Part shown: in pieces, positions 6,227 through 13,916 of the stretch
How positions within the stretch are numbered: the first letter of the stretch is position 1
Layout of the letters: every line of letters begins with the position of its first letter
NCBI GenBank assembly: GCA_040512755.1
Contig: JBEVEP010000048.1
Coordinates: 1 to 17,410 of the forward strand
Length of the DNA: 17,410 bases
Origin: JBEVEP01 sp040512755
GTDB lineage: Bacteria > Pseudomonadota > Alphaproteobacteria > Rhizobiales > Rhizobiaceae
Reading direction: 5' to 3'
Notes under the pieces: generated by a model
What the model was told of the DNA's origin: nothing
What the model saw: the letters and a program-made list of their open reading frames with translations, nothing else
Database searches by the model: none
Made by a program: the position numbers and the translations under genes

Positions 6227-7355
6227 ACGGCTGCGGTTTTCTCCACACGCGTCGGTTAACAAAGCCAGTGTAGCTCAAAACGATGCGCAGCACTTTTTCT
6301 GATACGTTGTCCGCCTCGTAGTCGCGCACAAGCCGCAGTCCGCGGTCCTCACCTCGAGGTTGGCGTTCCAAAATAGTCAGAGCTTGCAAAATCGTGTCGA
6401 CATCGAACCCGACCATCATCACGGAGCCCTCCTCGAATCCTTCCGGGCGCTCGTGGACCTCGCGCAGGTTGAGAGCAGGAAAGTTGAGGATAGATGATTC
6501 CTCAGTGATCGTGCCGCTGTCGGACAAGACTGCGCGCGCCGACATCTGCAACTTGACATAGTCAAGGAAGCCAAAAGGCTTCATGAAACGCACTCTTTCG
6601 TCGCAATATGCGCCGAGAGAGTCGATCCGCTTTCGAGTTCGCGGATGCGTGGAGACAATAACAGGTAGGCCATGGGTATCGGCAATCGTGTTGAGAAGCC
6701 CGACTAGTTTTCGTAGCTGTTCGGATGCGTCAACATTTTCCTCCCGGTGAGCGCTCACGACGAAATAACCGTCATCAGCGAGCCCAAGATCGGAGACGAT
6801 ACTCGATGCTTCAATGCCTGGACGGTAGTGCTCCAAGACCTCCCGCATCGGACTGCCGGTACAAATCACCTGCTCCGGAGGCAATCCCTCGCGCAAGAGA
6901 TAGTCTCGAGCAATTTGGCTATAGGTAAGATTGATATCCGAGATGTGATCTACAATTCGCCGATTGATCTCTTCAGGTACACGAAAATCGAAACAGCGAT
7001 TGCCTGCCTCCATATGAAAAATTGGGATCTTCCGGCGTTTGGCCGAAATTGCGGCAAGACAGCTGTTTGTATCCCCTAGAATCAGGAGGGCATCAGGCGC
7101 GTACTTCTCGAGTACGGTATCGGCAGCGATGATGACCTTTCCTATCGTCTCCGCGGCAGTCTTGCCCGCCACCTCCAGGAACTGGTCAGGGGCGCGAATG
7201 CCGAGTTGATTAAAGAAAATCTCATTGAGTTCATAGTCGAAGTTTTGCCCGGTGTGGACGAGGGTGTGGTCGAAGGCCGCGTCAAACTTCTCTATTACGC
7301 GAGACAAGCGGATGACTTCGGGCCTCGTCCCGACAACTGTCATTACCTTAAGCAC
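6225..7355 (-). CDS. Non-hydrolysing UDP-N-acetylhexosamine 2-epimerase (FnlC/WbjD/QnlB-WecB family)
   Basis: A 376-residue cytoplasmic epimerase of the WecB superfamily, closest in wording to the CapG/WbjD/FnlC branch: HTGQNFDYELNEIFF (36-50), LGDTNS, HMEAGNRCFD followed by VPEEINRRIVDH, VSAHREENVD and DSGTITEES. These contain the acid/base Asp and Glu residues and the UDP-binding His of the family. It would perform the last step of UDP-L-FucNAc or UDP-L-QuiNAc synthesis, inverting C2 of the UDP-L-hexosamine made by its two upstream partners. The start is GTG at 7355, overlapping the fnlA-like stop by 8 nt; GAGAGG sits 6 nt upstream, whereas the in-frame ATG at 7343 has AAGG only 2 nt away. 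Translational coupling is likely. It is the last gene of the minus-strand cluster. Confidence 0.95.
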   Translation of the reverse strand: MLKVMTVVGTRPEVIRLSRVIEKFDAAFDHTLVHTGQNFDYELNEIFFNQLGIRAPDQFLEVAGKTAAETIGKVIIAADTVLEKYAPDALLILGDTNSCLAAISAKRRKIPIFHMEAGNRCFDFRVPEEINRRIVDHISDINLTYSQIARDYLLREGLPPEQVICTGSPMREVLEHYRPGIEASSIVSDLGLADDGYFVVSAHREENVDASEQLRKLVGLLNTIADTHGLPVIVSTHPRTRKRIDSLGAYCDERVRFMKPFGFLDYVKLQMSARAVLSDSGTITEESSILNFPALNLREVHERPEGFEEGSVMMVGFDVDTILQALTILERQPRGEDRGLRLVRDYEADNVSEKVLRIVLSYTGFVNRRVWRKPQP

Positions 7356-8358
7356 CGAGCGCCTCTCGCACGATAGGCAGTTTCAGGAGTACTTGCTTCA
7401 CTTCATCCACATTCAGCCTCCTCGTGTTATGAGAAGTGTAGTCCTCAAGCCGGGAAATCCCCTGTTCTCCCTCCACGAAATACTTGTCGTAGTTCAGGTC
7501 TCGGTTGTCGGCGGGTATCCGATAGTAATTGCCAAGATCCTCGACCCGGCCCATTTCTTCACGCGAAACCAACGATTCATAAAGTTTCTCGCCATGTCTT
7601 GTGCCGATCACCTTCATTGGGTTGTCCTTGCCAAGAAGGTCCCGAAGTGCTTTCGCCAAGTCACCGACGGTGGAGGCTGGCGCCTTCTGCACGAAAATGT
7701 CGCCCGGCCTCGCGTGCTGAAACGCATAGAGAACAAGATCGACCGATTCATCCAACAACATGATAAACCGCGTCATAAAGGGATCGGTAACGGTCAGGGG
7801 TTTCCCCTGCCTCAACTGATCAAGGAAAAGCGGGATCACTGATCCCCGTGAGGCCATGACATTTCCGTAACGCGTTGCGCACACAACAGTCCCGCTCCTG
7901 TTGCTGATACGTGACTTAGCCACCATTACCTTTTCCATCAGCGCCTTTGACATTCCCATAGCGTTGACAGGATAGACTGCCTTGTCGGTGCTCAAGACAA
8001 CACAGCGTTGGATCTCATGTGCAATGGCCGCACGCAGGACGTTTTCTGCACCCAGAACGTTGGTACGAATTGCTTCCATCGGGTAGAATTCACAAGACGG
8101 GACCTGCTTAAGCGCAGCGGCGTGGAAGACGTAGTCCACCCCCTGCATCGCATCGTCCACGGCATCATAATCGCGCACATCCCCGATGTAGAATTTGACA
8201 CGATCGTCGCCCAAAACGATACGCAGGTCTTCCTGCTTCTTCTCGTCGCGACTGAATATCCGAATCTCAGCAAAATCGGTCTTCAGAAACCGATCGAGTG
8301 CCGCTGTACCGAATGATCCGGTTCCCCCGGTGATTAGAATAGTCTTAGACTCGAACAT
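7348..8358 (-). CDS. fnlA: UDP-GlcNAc 4,6-dehydratase / 5-epimerase (FnlA/WbjB/CapE type)
   Basis: A 336-residue cytoplasmic SDR of the inverting UDP-N-acetylglucosamine 4,6-dehydratase group. It shows the NAD(P)-binding GGTGSFG (11-17), SRDEKKQ (36-42), YIGDVRD (57-63), HAAALKQVP (79-87), STDKAVYPVNAMGMSK (123-138) and RYGNVMASRGSV-IPLF. The usual catalytic tyrosine of YxxxK is Met134 with Lys138, as is normal for this family (described for WbpM as SMK). It converts UDP-GlcNAc to UDP-4-keto-6-deoxy-L-hexosamine forms, the first committed step towards UDP-L-FucNAc or UDP-L-QuiNAc. The length matches the family. It follows the RmlD-like gene by 30 nt and overlaps the 2-epimerase by 8 nt. The ATG has AAAGGA about 11 nt upstream, slightly far, so initiation may be modest or coupled. 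Confidence 0.95.
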   Translation of the reverse strand: MFESKTILITGGTGSFGTAALDRFLKTDFAEIRIFSRDEKKQEDLRIVLGDDRVKFYIGDVRDYDAVDDAMQGVDYVFHAAALKQVPSCEFYPMEAIRTNVLGAENVLRAAIAHEIQRCVVLSTDKAVYPVNAMGMSKALMEKVMVAKSRISNRSGTVVCATRYGNVMASRGSVIPLFLDQLRQGKPLTVTDPFMTRFIMLLDESVDLVLYAFQHARPGDIFVQKAPASTVGDLAKALRDLLGKDNPMKVIGTRHGEKLYESLVSREEMGRVEDLGNYYRIPADNRDLNYDKYFVEGEQGISRLEDYTSHNTRRLNVDEVKQVLLKLPIVREALGA

Positions 8359-8388
8359 CCTGATTGCAATCCTTTGTTCGGTCTGAAA

Positions 8389-9273
8389 TCACCCGAAATC
8401 ATGCATTGAAGTGATCAGTTCACGCCATGACGGAGGCGTATATCTGGTGAGCTGTCGGAACACAGTCGAATCGAGCGACCGATTGATCACAATACTGTCG
8501 TCGGGGACGATCTCAATACGCTTGCCATAGATTTCGCTCACCAGCCTTAGTAGTTTATATTTATCGATCGGGTCGGCCGATACATGGTAAAGACCGTGGA
8601 GCTCTGGCCGAGGTAGGACGAGATCTTTTATGATTCGAGCAAGCTCTACCGTCGGCACGCCTGAAAAGACTGCCTTCGAGTAACCTTTTACACTGCCCTC
8701 TTGCGAGAGAAACCAGTCGATCAGCCCATGTGTACTGCCCAGTTCCCGTCCAATGATCGAGGTCCGCAAAGTCACCGCGTGAGGATAGTCGACCTCGCCA
8801 AGCAGCTTGGTCCGACCGTACAAGTCCTGGGCGTCTGGCCTGTCGATTTCCTTGTAGTTGCCTCTGCTGCCGTCGAAAACACAGTCCGTGCCGATATGAA
8901 CAAGCCGAGCATTAATTAGCCTACAAAGGCGCGCCAGTCTGTGCGGCAGGACTGAGTTAATTGGAATTGCTGCAAGTGGATCGTTGGCCGCCGAAAGCTG
9001 CTTTATGACACCGATGCAGTTGATTACGACGTCGGGCCTTGCCTCAGCAAGCAAACCTGTCAGGGCGTCGGCATTCTCGGCCTCGATGCCGTCGATCAAA
9101 CGGTTGCGAATGTCCTCGGGAAATCGAACGCGCGAGGTCGCTGACCGTATTGAGCCCAACACGCTATATCGTGGATCACTAGCGAAAACTCGCATGGTCG
9201 TATTTCCGAGCATACCAGACGCTCCAAGAACCATGACCCTAACGGGCTTTTCAAACGCCACTATCGTCTCCAT
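8389..9273 (-). CDS. RmlD-like UDP-4-keto-L-hexosamine reductase (QnlA/WbvR-like SDR)
   Basis: A 294-residue extended SDR resembling dTDP-4-dehydrorhamnose reductase: cofactor motif GASGMLG (17-23), IGTDCVFDG (127-135), catalytic YGRTKLLGE (Tyr152, Lys156) and LRTSIIGREL, then a short substrate domain with IVINRSLDS. It sits between the dehydratase and the WbuB-like transferase, where fnlB/capF lies in FucNAc clusters. However, it ends at the SDR fold: the C-terminal cupin domain of CapF/WbjC (about 370 residues) is absent. That matches the WbvR/QnlA reductases of UDP-L-QuiNAc pathways. ATG 9273 overlaps the upstream gene by 23 nt. A TTG at 9312 would add 13 residues, and an ATG at 9234 would start directly at MVLGASG; none has a strong ribosome site, so the start is uncertain. 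Confidence 0.88.
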   Translation of the reverse strand: METIVAFEKPVRVMVLGASGMLGNTTMRVFASDPRYSVLGSIRSATSRVRFPEDIRNRLIDGIEAENADALTGLLAEARPDVVINCIGVIKQLSAANDPLAAIPINSVLPHRLARLCRLINARLVHIGTDCVFDGSRGNYKEIDRPDAQDLYGRTKLLGEVDYPHAVTLRTSIIGRELGSTHGLIDWFLSQEGSVKGYSKAVFSGVPTVELARIIKDLVLPRPELHGLYHVSADPIDKYKLLRLVSEIYGKRIEIVPDDSIVINRSLDSTVFRQLTRYTPPSWRELITSMHDFG

Positions 9274-10531
9274 CTGAGCGCGGATTCCGGCGATTTCGTA
9301 TGGCAGCCTCAAAGTGCCGAATCAATTTATTAGCCAGTTTTCGGGGAGAGAAATGCTCGTCGAAATAAGCGCGCCCGGACGCTGCCATGGCATTGCGCTC
9401 TTCGAGGGGCATGTTTCTCAAAGCGACCATGGCAGCGGCAAGGCTCTCAGCGTCTGAGGCAGGTACAGTCAAACCCGCGCCCGCCTCACGAACGATGCGT
9501 GCACCCTCGCCGTTCATGCATGCGATAATCGGCCGCTCGGAAGCCAGATAACTCGGGATCTTGCTCGGTATCGTCTGGCTCAGAATTGGAGCGTTACTAA
9601 GCGTAGCCAGGAGAACGGATGCCTGACGAAATATTGCCGGCATCGCTTCGGGGGAAACACGCCCGGTGATGTAGAAATTATGAAGCCCCCGCCGTTTGAC
9701 CTCCGCCTGAAGCCATTCAAGCTTGCTACCGGATCCGATCACCACGATGTTGATGTCGGAGTGTTGCTTCAGAAGAATTGCGGCTGCCGCCACAATCGTC
9801 TCGAGGCCCTGTGCTGATCCCAGATTGCCGGCAAAAACTACGTTAAACCCGGCGGGCAGTTGAAGTGGCGCACTGACACATACGTCGCCCGCAGAAGATT
9901 GCGCTAGCGCGCGGTCGCCGGGGTTGGGGTGAAAGGCGATCGATTTTGCCGGACCTGCCATGGACCGTACTTCATCAAGGAAAGCCTCCGACTGCACCAA
10001 CAGAAGGTCTGCCCGCCGATAGATCCATTTGGTCAGCAATCCAACTGTCGACAACAGACGGGGACTCCTGACATAGCCAGTCACCTCCAGACTTTGTGGC
10101 CACAGATCCTGGACCCAGATTACACTAGCCGCTCGCTTAAGTTCACGAAACACTGCGGCCGGAACACCTTGGAGGATAGGAGAAATCCCATAAACGAACA
10201 CTACGTCAAAGGATTTTCCACGCAAAAGCCACGGCCCAACAATGGATGCGCTCAAGACGAAGGAAAGATAATTGGCGGCAAGACGCGCGCCTGATCCCCG
10301 TCCGCGGGGAATAATCGGAGTCCGATGAATATCAAATCCGCCGTGATGACGATGCCTGCCAGTTTGCCAAGCGCTGTACCCAGCATAGATTTTTCCGTCG
10401 GGGTAGTTTGGTTGTCCAGTAAGGATCGTGACGTCGCACCCCAATTCACAGAGCGATTCCGCGACTTCGTTAATGCGAAAAGGCTCGGGCCAAAAATATT
10501 GGGTCAAAATGAGGATTCGCAATCGATTCAT
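9251..10531 (-). CDS. wbuB: Glycosyltransferase family 4, WbuB-like (L-FucNAc/L-QuiNAc transferase candidate)
   Basis: A 426-residue GT-B fold transferase of family GT4. The N-terminus is the WbuB hallmark: ILILTQYFWPEPFRINEVAESL (split as 6-15 and 16-27), then LTGQPNYPDGKIYAGY (37-52). The C-terminal half has FAGNLGSAQGLETIV, IGSGSK and a nucleotide-sugar region TIPSKIPSYLASERPIIA in place of a classical E-x7-E. WbuB proteins regularly accompany fnlABC and are credited with adding L-FucNAc as the second residue of O-antigen or capsule units; here the gene overlaps the sugar-nucleotide genes, which supports that role or a QuiNAc equivalent. Lengths near 400 are usual. It acts at the cytoplasmic membrane face. 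The ATG has no good ribosome site, and 330 bp separate it from the preceding gene, so a local promoter is expected. Confidence 0.9.
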   Translation of the reverse strand: MNRLRILILTQYFWPEPFRINEVAESLCELGCDVTILTGQPNYPDGKIYAGYSAWQTGRHRHHGGFDIHRTPIIPRGRGSGARLAANYLSFVLSASIVGPWLLRGKSFDVVFVYGISPILQGVPAAVFRELKRAASVIWVQDLWPQSLEVTGYVRSPRLLSTVGLLTKWIYRRADLLLVQSEAFLDEVRSMAGPAKSIAFHPNPGDRALAQSSAGDVCVSAPLQLPAGFNVVFAGNLGSAQGLETIVAAAAILLKQHSDINIVVIGSGSKLEWLQAEVKRRGLHNFYITGRVSPEAMPAIFRQASVLLATLSNAPILSQTIPSKIPSYLASERPIIACMNGEGARIVREAGAGLTVPASDAESLAAAMVALRNMPLEERNAMAASGRAYFDEHFSPRKLANKLIRHFEAAIRNRRNPRSDGDDSGV

Positions 10532-10861
10532 CGTTCACAGGGGTTCTTCTGAGAGCCCAACCGACGCTTCCTCTTGGAGCAGTTGGCAAAGCTAAGCCAT
10601 TGATTACGCACATTCTCAAAAGCGTTCAGGATCGTCAACGTTCATGCACCCGTTGTCGGCAATCTTGGCAGCTTGCCTTTTTTGAACGCCCAGACGCGCA
10701 ATTGGTAAGCGACGTGTGGCTATGATGGTCACTTAAAACCGAGAAAAAGAGGCAGGTTGTTCAATGCATTGCCGCAACGCGGACCGAACACGACGCGCAG
10801 CGTCGCTAGCGACGAGCGTCGCGATGGTCGCTCCCATAAGTCATGCGTGCCAATGGTCCTC
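10532..10861. other. 330-bp gene-free gap inside the polysaccharide cluster
   Basis: No convincing coding sequence was found here on either strand. It should hold the 3' end signals of the GT2 transcript and the start signals of the wbuB-fnlA unit (minus strand). It contains the hexamer array at 10791-10822 and, on the plus strand, GGCAA (10658-10662) / TTGCC (10673-10677) followed by six T, a terminator-like shape with no plus-strand gene in front of it. On the minus strand a TTGACG lies near 10640 without a good -10 at the proper distance. The gap also marks a change to the lower-GC genes on its left side. Confidence 0.6.
10791..10822. repeat. Alternating GCGACG/CGTCGC inverted hexamers
   Basis: In 32 bp there are CGACGC (10791-10796), GCGTCG (10800-10805), the 14-bp perfect palindrome CGTCGCTAGCGACG (10801-10814) and CGTCGC (10817-10822). 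Each arm can pair with the neighbour on either side, giving mutually exclusive hairpins. It lies shortly downstream of the GT2 stop on the minus strand. It could end transcription (no T tract), bind a dimeric protein, or be a remnant of a mobile repeat. Confidence 0.6.
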
Positions 10862-11767
10862 TTACGGCACAGACGTCGTTCGTGCAGCCTTGGTGATAGT
10901 CTTCAAATAACTAAGTGTCTTTTTCGACACCATAGAAGACGGACTAAGCATTGCAGCTTTCAAGATCCGCTTGAGCGCAAGGGCGGTCCTTCCCGACTGG
11001 CCGTGGATCGCCGCAGACAGCAAATGCGCGTTGCTTCTCATAGCAGATTCCCAACGAAGGATGTCCTCCGACAGATCCTGACGGCCGAGAAAGACGCTAA
11101 CCATTCTCAGGGGCTCTTCGCCCCTATCGAACGGTGCATAACGATACGTTGTAGACTCGTCATGCCTACGGAAATCCGCCAGCACTTCAGGCAGACGTAT
11201 GAAATCGCCGTGAAGCGCCACGCGCAGGAAGAAATCGAGATCCGGTATCTGACGAAATTGCGGGTTCCAAGGACCGGCTGCCTCGTACGCAGAGCGGCGG
11301 AACAGCGATCCCGGCCCAGGCATACAATGGAGATTGGCGTAAAGAGCCCATCGCGAAAACTCGGGCGCGCGAACGGTTCCCGTGCGATGCGAACTCTCGT
11401 CAATAAGATCAAAGTCAGGATACACCAAGACGCATTCCGGCCGTGCCGCAAGCACCTCCGCGCATCGCCTTGTGGCCTCGGGTCGCAATCTGTCGTCGGC
11501 GCTGAGGTATCCGATCAGTTCGCCGCGAGCCATTGACCATCCGACCCGAAGGGCGGCACTTTGTCCGGCATTGACCTGGCGATGGAGGATAACCCGGTCG
11601 CCGAACGCTCCAGCGATATCCGCGGTACCGTCCATTGAGCCATCGTCCACGACAATAATTTCGAAGTCTGGATGGTCTTGCATCAAAAGGCTTGTAACAG
11701 CCTCCCCGATGTAGCGAACCGCATTGTACGCAGGAACGACAATGGAGACGGAAGGTAGTGCACTCAA
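10862..11767 (-). CDS. Glycosyltransferase family 2
   Basis: A 301-residue GT-A fold transferase acting on a lipid-linked glycan at the cytoplasmic membrane face. Motifs: SIVVPAYNAVRYIGEA (8-23), EIIVVDDGSMDGT (36-48, Asp41/Asp42 for nucleotide), NAGQSAALRVGW (66-77), the metal-binding DxD equivalent SADD (89-92), and the acceptor/base region QIPDLDFFLRVALHGDF. The sugar donor cannot be told. The start is taken as TTG at 11767: its TTGA overlaps the TGA of the upstream GT4 gene, AGAGG lies 7 nt before it, and the conserved fold starts eight residues later. A GTG at 11857 would add 30 residues wholly inside the upstream gene. Translational coupling to the GT4 gene is therefore likely. The C-terminal 60 residues are basic and unremarkable. 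Confidence 0.92.
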   Translation of the reverse strand: MSALPSVSIVVPAYNAVRYIGEAVTSLLMQDHPDFEIIVVDDGSMDGTADIAGAFGDRVILHRQVNAGQSAALRVGWSMARGELIGYLSADDRLRPEATRRCAEVLAARPECVLVYPDFDLIDESSHRTGTVRAPEFSRWALYANLHCMPGPGSLFRRSAYEAAGPWNPQFRQIPDLDFFLRVALHGDFIRLPEVLADFRRHDESTTYRYAPFDRGEEPLRMVSVFLGRQDLSEDILRWESAMRSNAHLLSAAIHGQSGRTALALKRILKAAMLSPSSMVSKKTLSYLKTITKAARTTSVP

Positions 11768-12915
11768 AGCTCGGCCTCTGCTACGTGATATTCTTTTCCA
11801 TCCGCTGACCTCAGGCTTTCCAGCTTCTTGGCAAACTGGCTTACAATGGCGGCCCACCCGAAGTTAGCCGCGACGTGCGCTTTCATACGCTGTCCCATTT
11901 TTCCGAGTTCCGCCCTGTCGCGGAGCAATTGTAAGAGTCCGTCCCGCAAGTCGGTTATGGTTGCAGGTACTACGAGCCCGCCACCAACCGCAGCGGCGTC
12001 GGCAAAGCCGCACTGATCGCTTAGCAGGAGAGGCTTCCCCGCAGCGGCTGCTTCCAAGGCGACAAGCGACATTGCTTCGGAGCGTGAGGGTACGACAAGG
12101 GCCATGGCTCTCCGATATGCCTCCGCACGCTGAGCAATACCCAAATGCCCCGTGAAATGTACCTTGCTCGAGATACCAGATCCCCGGGCTATCTCTTCCA
12201 ATTCACGTTTGAGCCCGAAATCCGGGCCGGCAAATACGAGGTGGACATCGGGATGCATATTTGAGACTGCACCGAAGGCCTTCAAAAGAAGGTCCGGACC
12301 CTTCACATGGGCCAATCGCCCCATGAATAGGAGAAACGGCGCATCAGGAAGTGCAGTATCGGGGTCCGGCATGTTCCCCTCCTCGTCCACCCCGTTAGGC
12401 ACCACCATGACGCGGTTATCCGGTACGCCCAGCCGTTCCACGATCTGCGTCTTCTCAAGTTCAGTGATTGCCACCAGTGCTGACGCGTGACGGATCATGC
12501 GTCTCCCGAACAGACCATGGAATGCCACGTCAACAGGGCGGGGGCGCTCCAGCTTGGCGAACTCTCCCGCCGCGCTCAATACATACGGGCGATCATACCA
12601 CCATGCGAGCCATGCTGTAGTAACCGACAGGAGGTTCCAGTAGCCAAGGATGTGGATCACCTCAGCATTGCGTACATGGCGGGCCAGGCTGGCCGGATTG
12701 AGCAGCGGGATTGTGAAGCGCAGTCTTATGAATCCGGTGGCGAAGACGCGGATCCCTGCGTGGCGAAGACGATCCGCGATGTCGCCACCCTCGATCGTTG
12801 CCACTGCGCAGTCATGACTCAATCTTCCAAGATGAAGGGCCAGCAGCCGTGTTCTTTCGGCCGTACCCCCACCGCGCTCTGAATCGAGCGAGACGGTAGT
12901 CAAGAGGATCTTCAT
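11764..12915 (-). CDS. Glycosyltransferase family 4
   Basis: A 383-residue GT-B fold, retaining GT4 enzyme. The N-terminal acceptor domain starts at MKILLTTVSLDSERGGGTAE with the glycine-rich loop (25-27). The donor domain shows VVPNGVDEEG (171-180), FLLFMGRLAHVKGPDLLLKAF (split 194-203 and 204-214), VHFTGHLG (252-259) and the classical E-x7-E, Glu280 and Glu288 (EAMSLVALE). It is predicted to be soluble or peripheral at the inner membrane, adding a sugar to the undecaprenyl-linked repeat unit; donor and acceptor are unknown. Its ATG overlaps the stop of the SDR gene in ATGA (12912-12915) and its TGA overlaps the next gene's start, so SDR, GT4 and GT2 form a tightly coupled block. The sequence is complete and normal in length. 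Confidence 0.95.
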   Translation of the reverse strand: MKILLTTVSLDSERGGGTAERTRLLALHLGRLSHDCAVATIEGGDIADRLRHAGIRVFATGFIRLRFTIPLLNPASLARHVRNAEVIHILGYWNLLSVTTAWLAWWYDRPYVLSAAGEFAKLERPRPVDVAFHGLFGRRMIRHASALVAITELEKTQIVERLGVPDNRVMVVPNGVDEEGNMPDPDTALPDAPFLLFMGRLAHVKGPDLLLKAFGAVSNMHPDVHLVFAGPDFGLKRELEEIARGSGISSKVHFTGHLGIAQRAEAYRRAMALVVPSRSEAMSLVALEAAAAGKPLLLSDQCGFADAAAVGGGLVVPATITDLRDGLLQLLRDRAELGKMGQRMKAHVAANFGWAAIVSQFAKKLESLRSADGKEYHVAEAEL

Positions 12916-13835
12916 GCGCGAATTTCCTGCGAGAGAACTTGCGCATAGCGATGCAGACGCTGCGGAAAGGCGCTCGGATCGACCCCAAATATGCGACCGC
13001 GCTCATTGGAGAACCGCCGGTCGATCCCAGCAATCGGCAGCCCGCGCAACCGAAGCAAAAGGCGGAGGACAGAGCGCGGTATATTGGGAACGGCGTGCGG
13101 TACGGAACGGCCGAATGCGGTGGCGAGCGCGTCCTGTACAAACGCGAAATTGTTCTCTTTGGCTCCGTCATCGGTCACGAGTACAAGACGGTATGGCAAC
13201 GTCTCGGAGAGCGCGGCCGAAATCAGCGCGTCGCATACGGTCTCGACGCTAACCAAATGCATGCGCCTCTCGCCGTAAAGCGCGCGCCTCACCCAAAGCG
13301 TCAAGTTTGGCGCGCTCGCCATTTCCCTGGCAAGCGCAGTGACATTGAGTCCGCCCACGCCGAATACCGCGCCGAGCCGCAAAATGACCGCTTTGTCGAA
13401 TTTGCAGGTCAGCATCGCTTCAGCCGCAAGATGGTCTTTCTCGTAAGCGCCGCGCGGCGACGGTTCAGTCGCCTCGGACACCACGGGACTTGCTGTGTCC
13501 TGATAGACGTCAATACTGCTGGCATGAACGCAGCGTCGCGCCCCCGACCGGGCAAAAAGAGGCGCAAGCATTTCAATAACCTTTGGATACCACCCGCTGC
13601 CGTCGGGACGGAGCAGATTCACTATTGTTGCACCGGTGCCAAGCGCCCCAGCAACGCTACTCGGGTCCTCAAGATCGACCGGTACAGATTTGATCGCCTG
13701 ACGGTCGATCCAGCCCGGTCGCGAGCGATGGACGAGATAGATTGGTGGAGTTGCATCGGCAGGCCAGCGCTCCGCAAGCACGGCGCCGACAAAACCCGTG
13801 CCTCCCAAGACTACTACCCGTTCGGTTTTATTCAT
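12912..13835 (-). CDS. NAD-dependent epimerase/dehydratase-like extended SDR with altered YxxxK
   Basis: A 307-residue Rossmann-fold protein. The cofactor loop GGTGFVG (11-17) is intact, and HASSIDVYQD (104-113) supplies the usual Ser region. At the position of the catalytic YxxxK it reads YEKDH (Tyr131, His135): the lysine at +4 is replaced by His, with a lysine only at +2. It may be an atypical SDR whose chemistry does not need that Lys, or a substrate-binding or regulatory relative. In context it should act on a nucleotide sugar for the glycan built by the overlapping GT genes, but the product cannot be predicted. The ATG at 13835 is preferred over a GTG at 13850 because MNKTERVVVLGG is a natural N-terminus; neither has a clear ribosome site. 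It lies 81 nt after the flippase stop. Confidence 0.88.
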   Translation of the reverse strand: MNKTERVVVLGGTGFVGAVLAERWPADATPPIYLVHRSRPGWIDRQAIKSVPVDLEDPSSVAGALGTGATIVNLLRPDGSGWYPKVIEMLAPLFARSGARRCVHASSIDVYQDTASPVVSEATEPSPRGAYEKDHLAAEAMLTCKFDKAVILRLGAVFGVGGLNVTALAREMASAPNLTLWVRRALYGERRMHLVSVETVCDALISAALSETLPYRLVLVTDDGAKENNFAFVQDALATAFGRSVPHAVPNIPRSVLRLLLRLRGLPIAGIDRRFSNERGRIFGVDPSAFPQRLHRYAQVLSQEIRA

Positions 13836-13916
13836 GACCGTTCTGTTCACTCTGGCAGCGTCAGCCTGTTTTGTGTCCGGCCCGCCAACCGTTTGGCTTT
13901 CCTAAGTGCCGGCAGG

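Noticed and set aside
10658..10683. GGCAA...TTGCC followed by six T, terminator-like on the plus strand
   Set aside because: There is no plus-strand gene upstream, the stem is only 5 bp with a 10-nt loop, and on the coding strand it would be preceded by A residues instead.
10757..11536. Plus-strand open frame of about 259 codons
   Set aside because: Most of it is antisense to the GT2 gene. The translation is Arg/Ser-rich with no family resemblance and no ribosome site.
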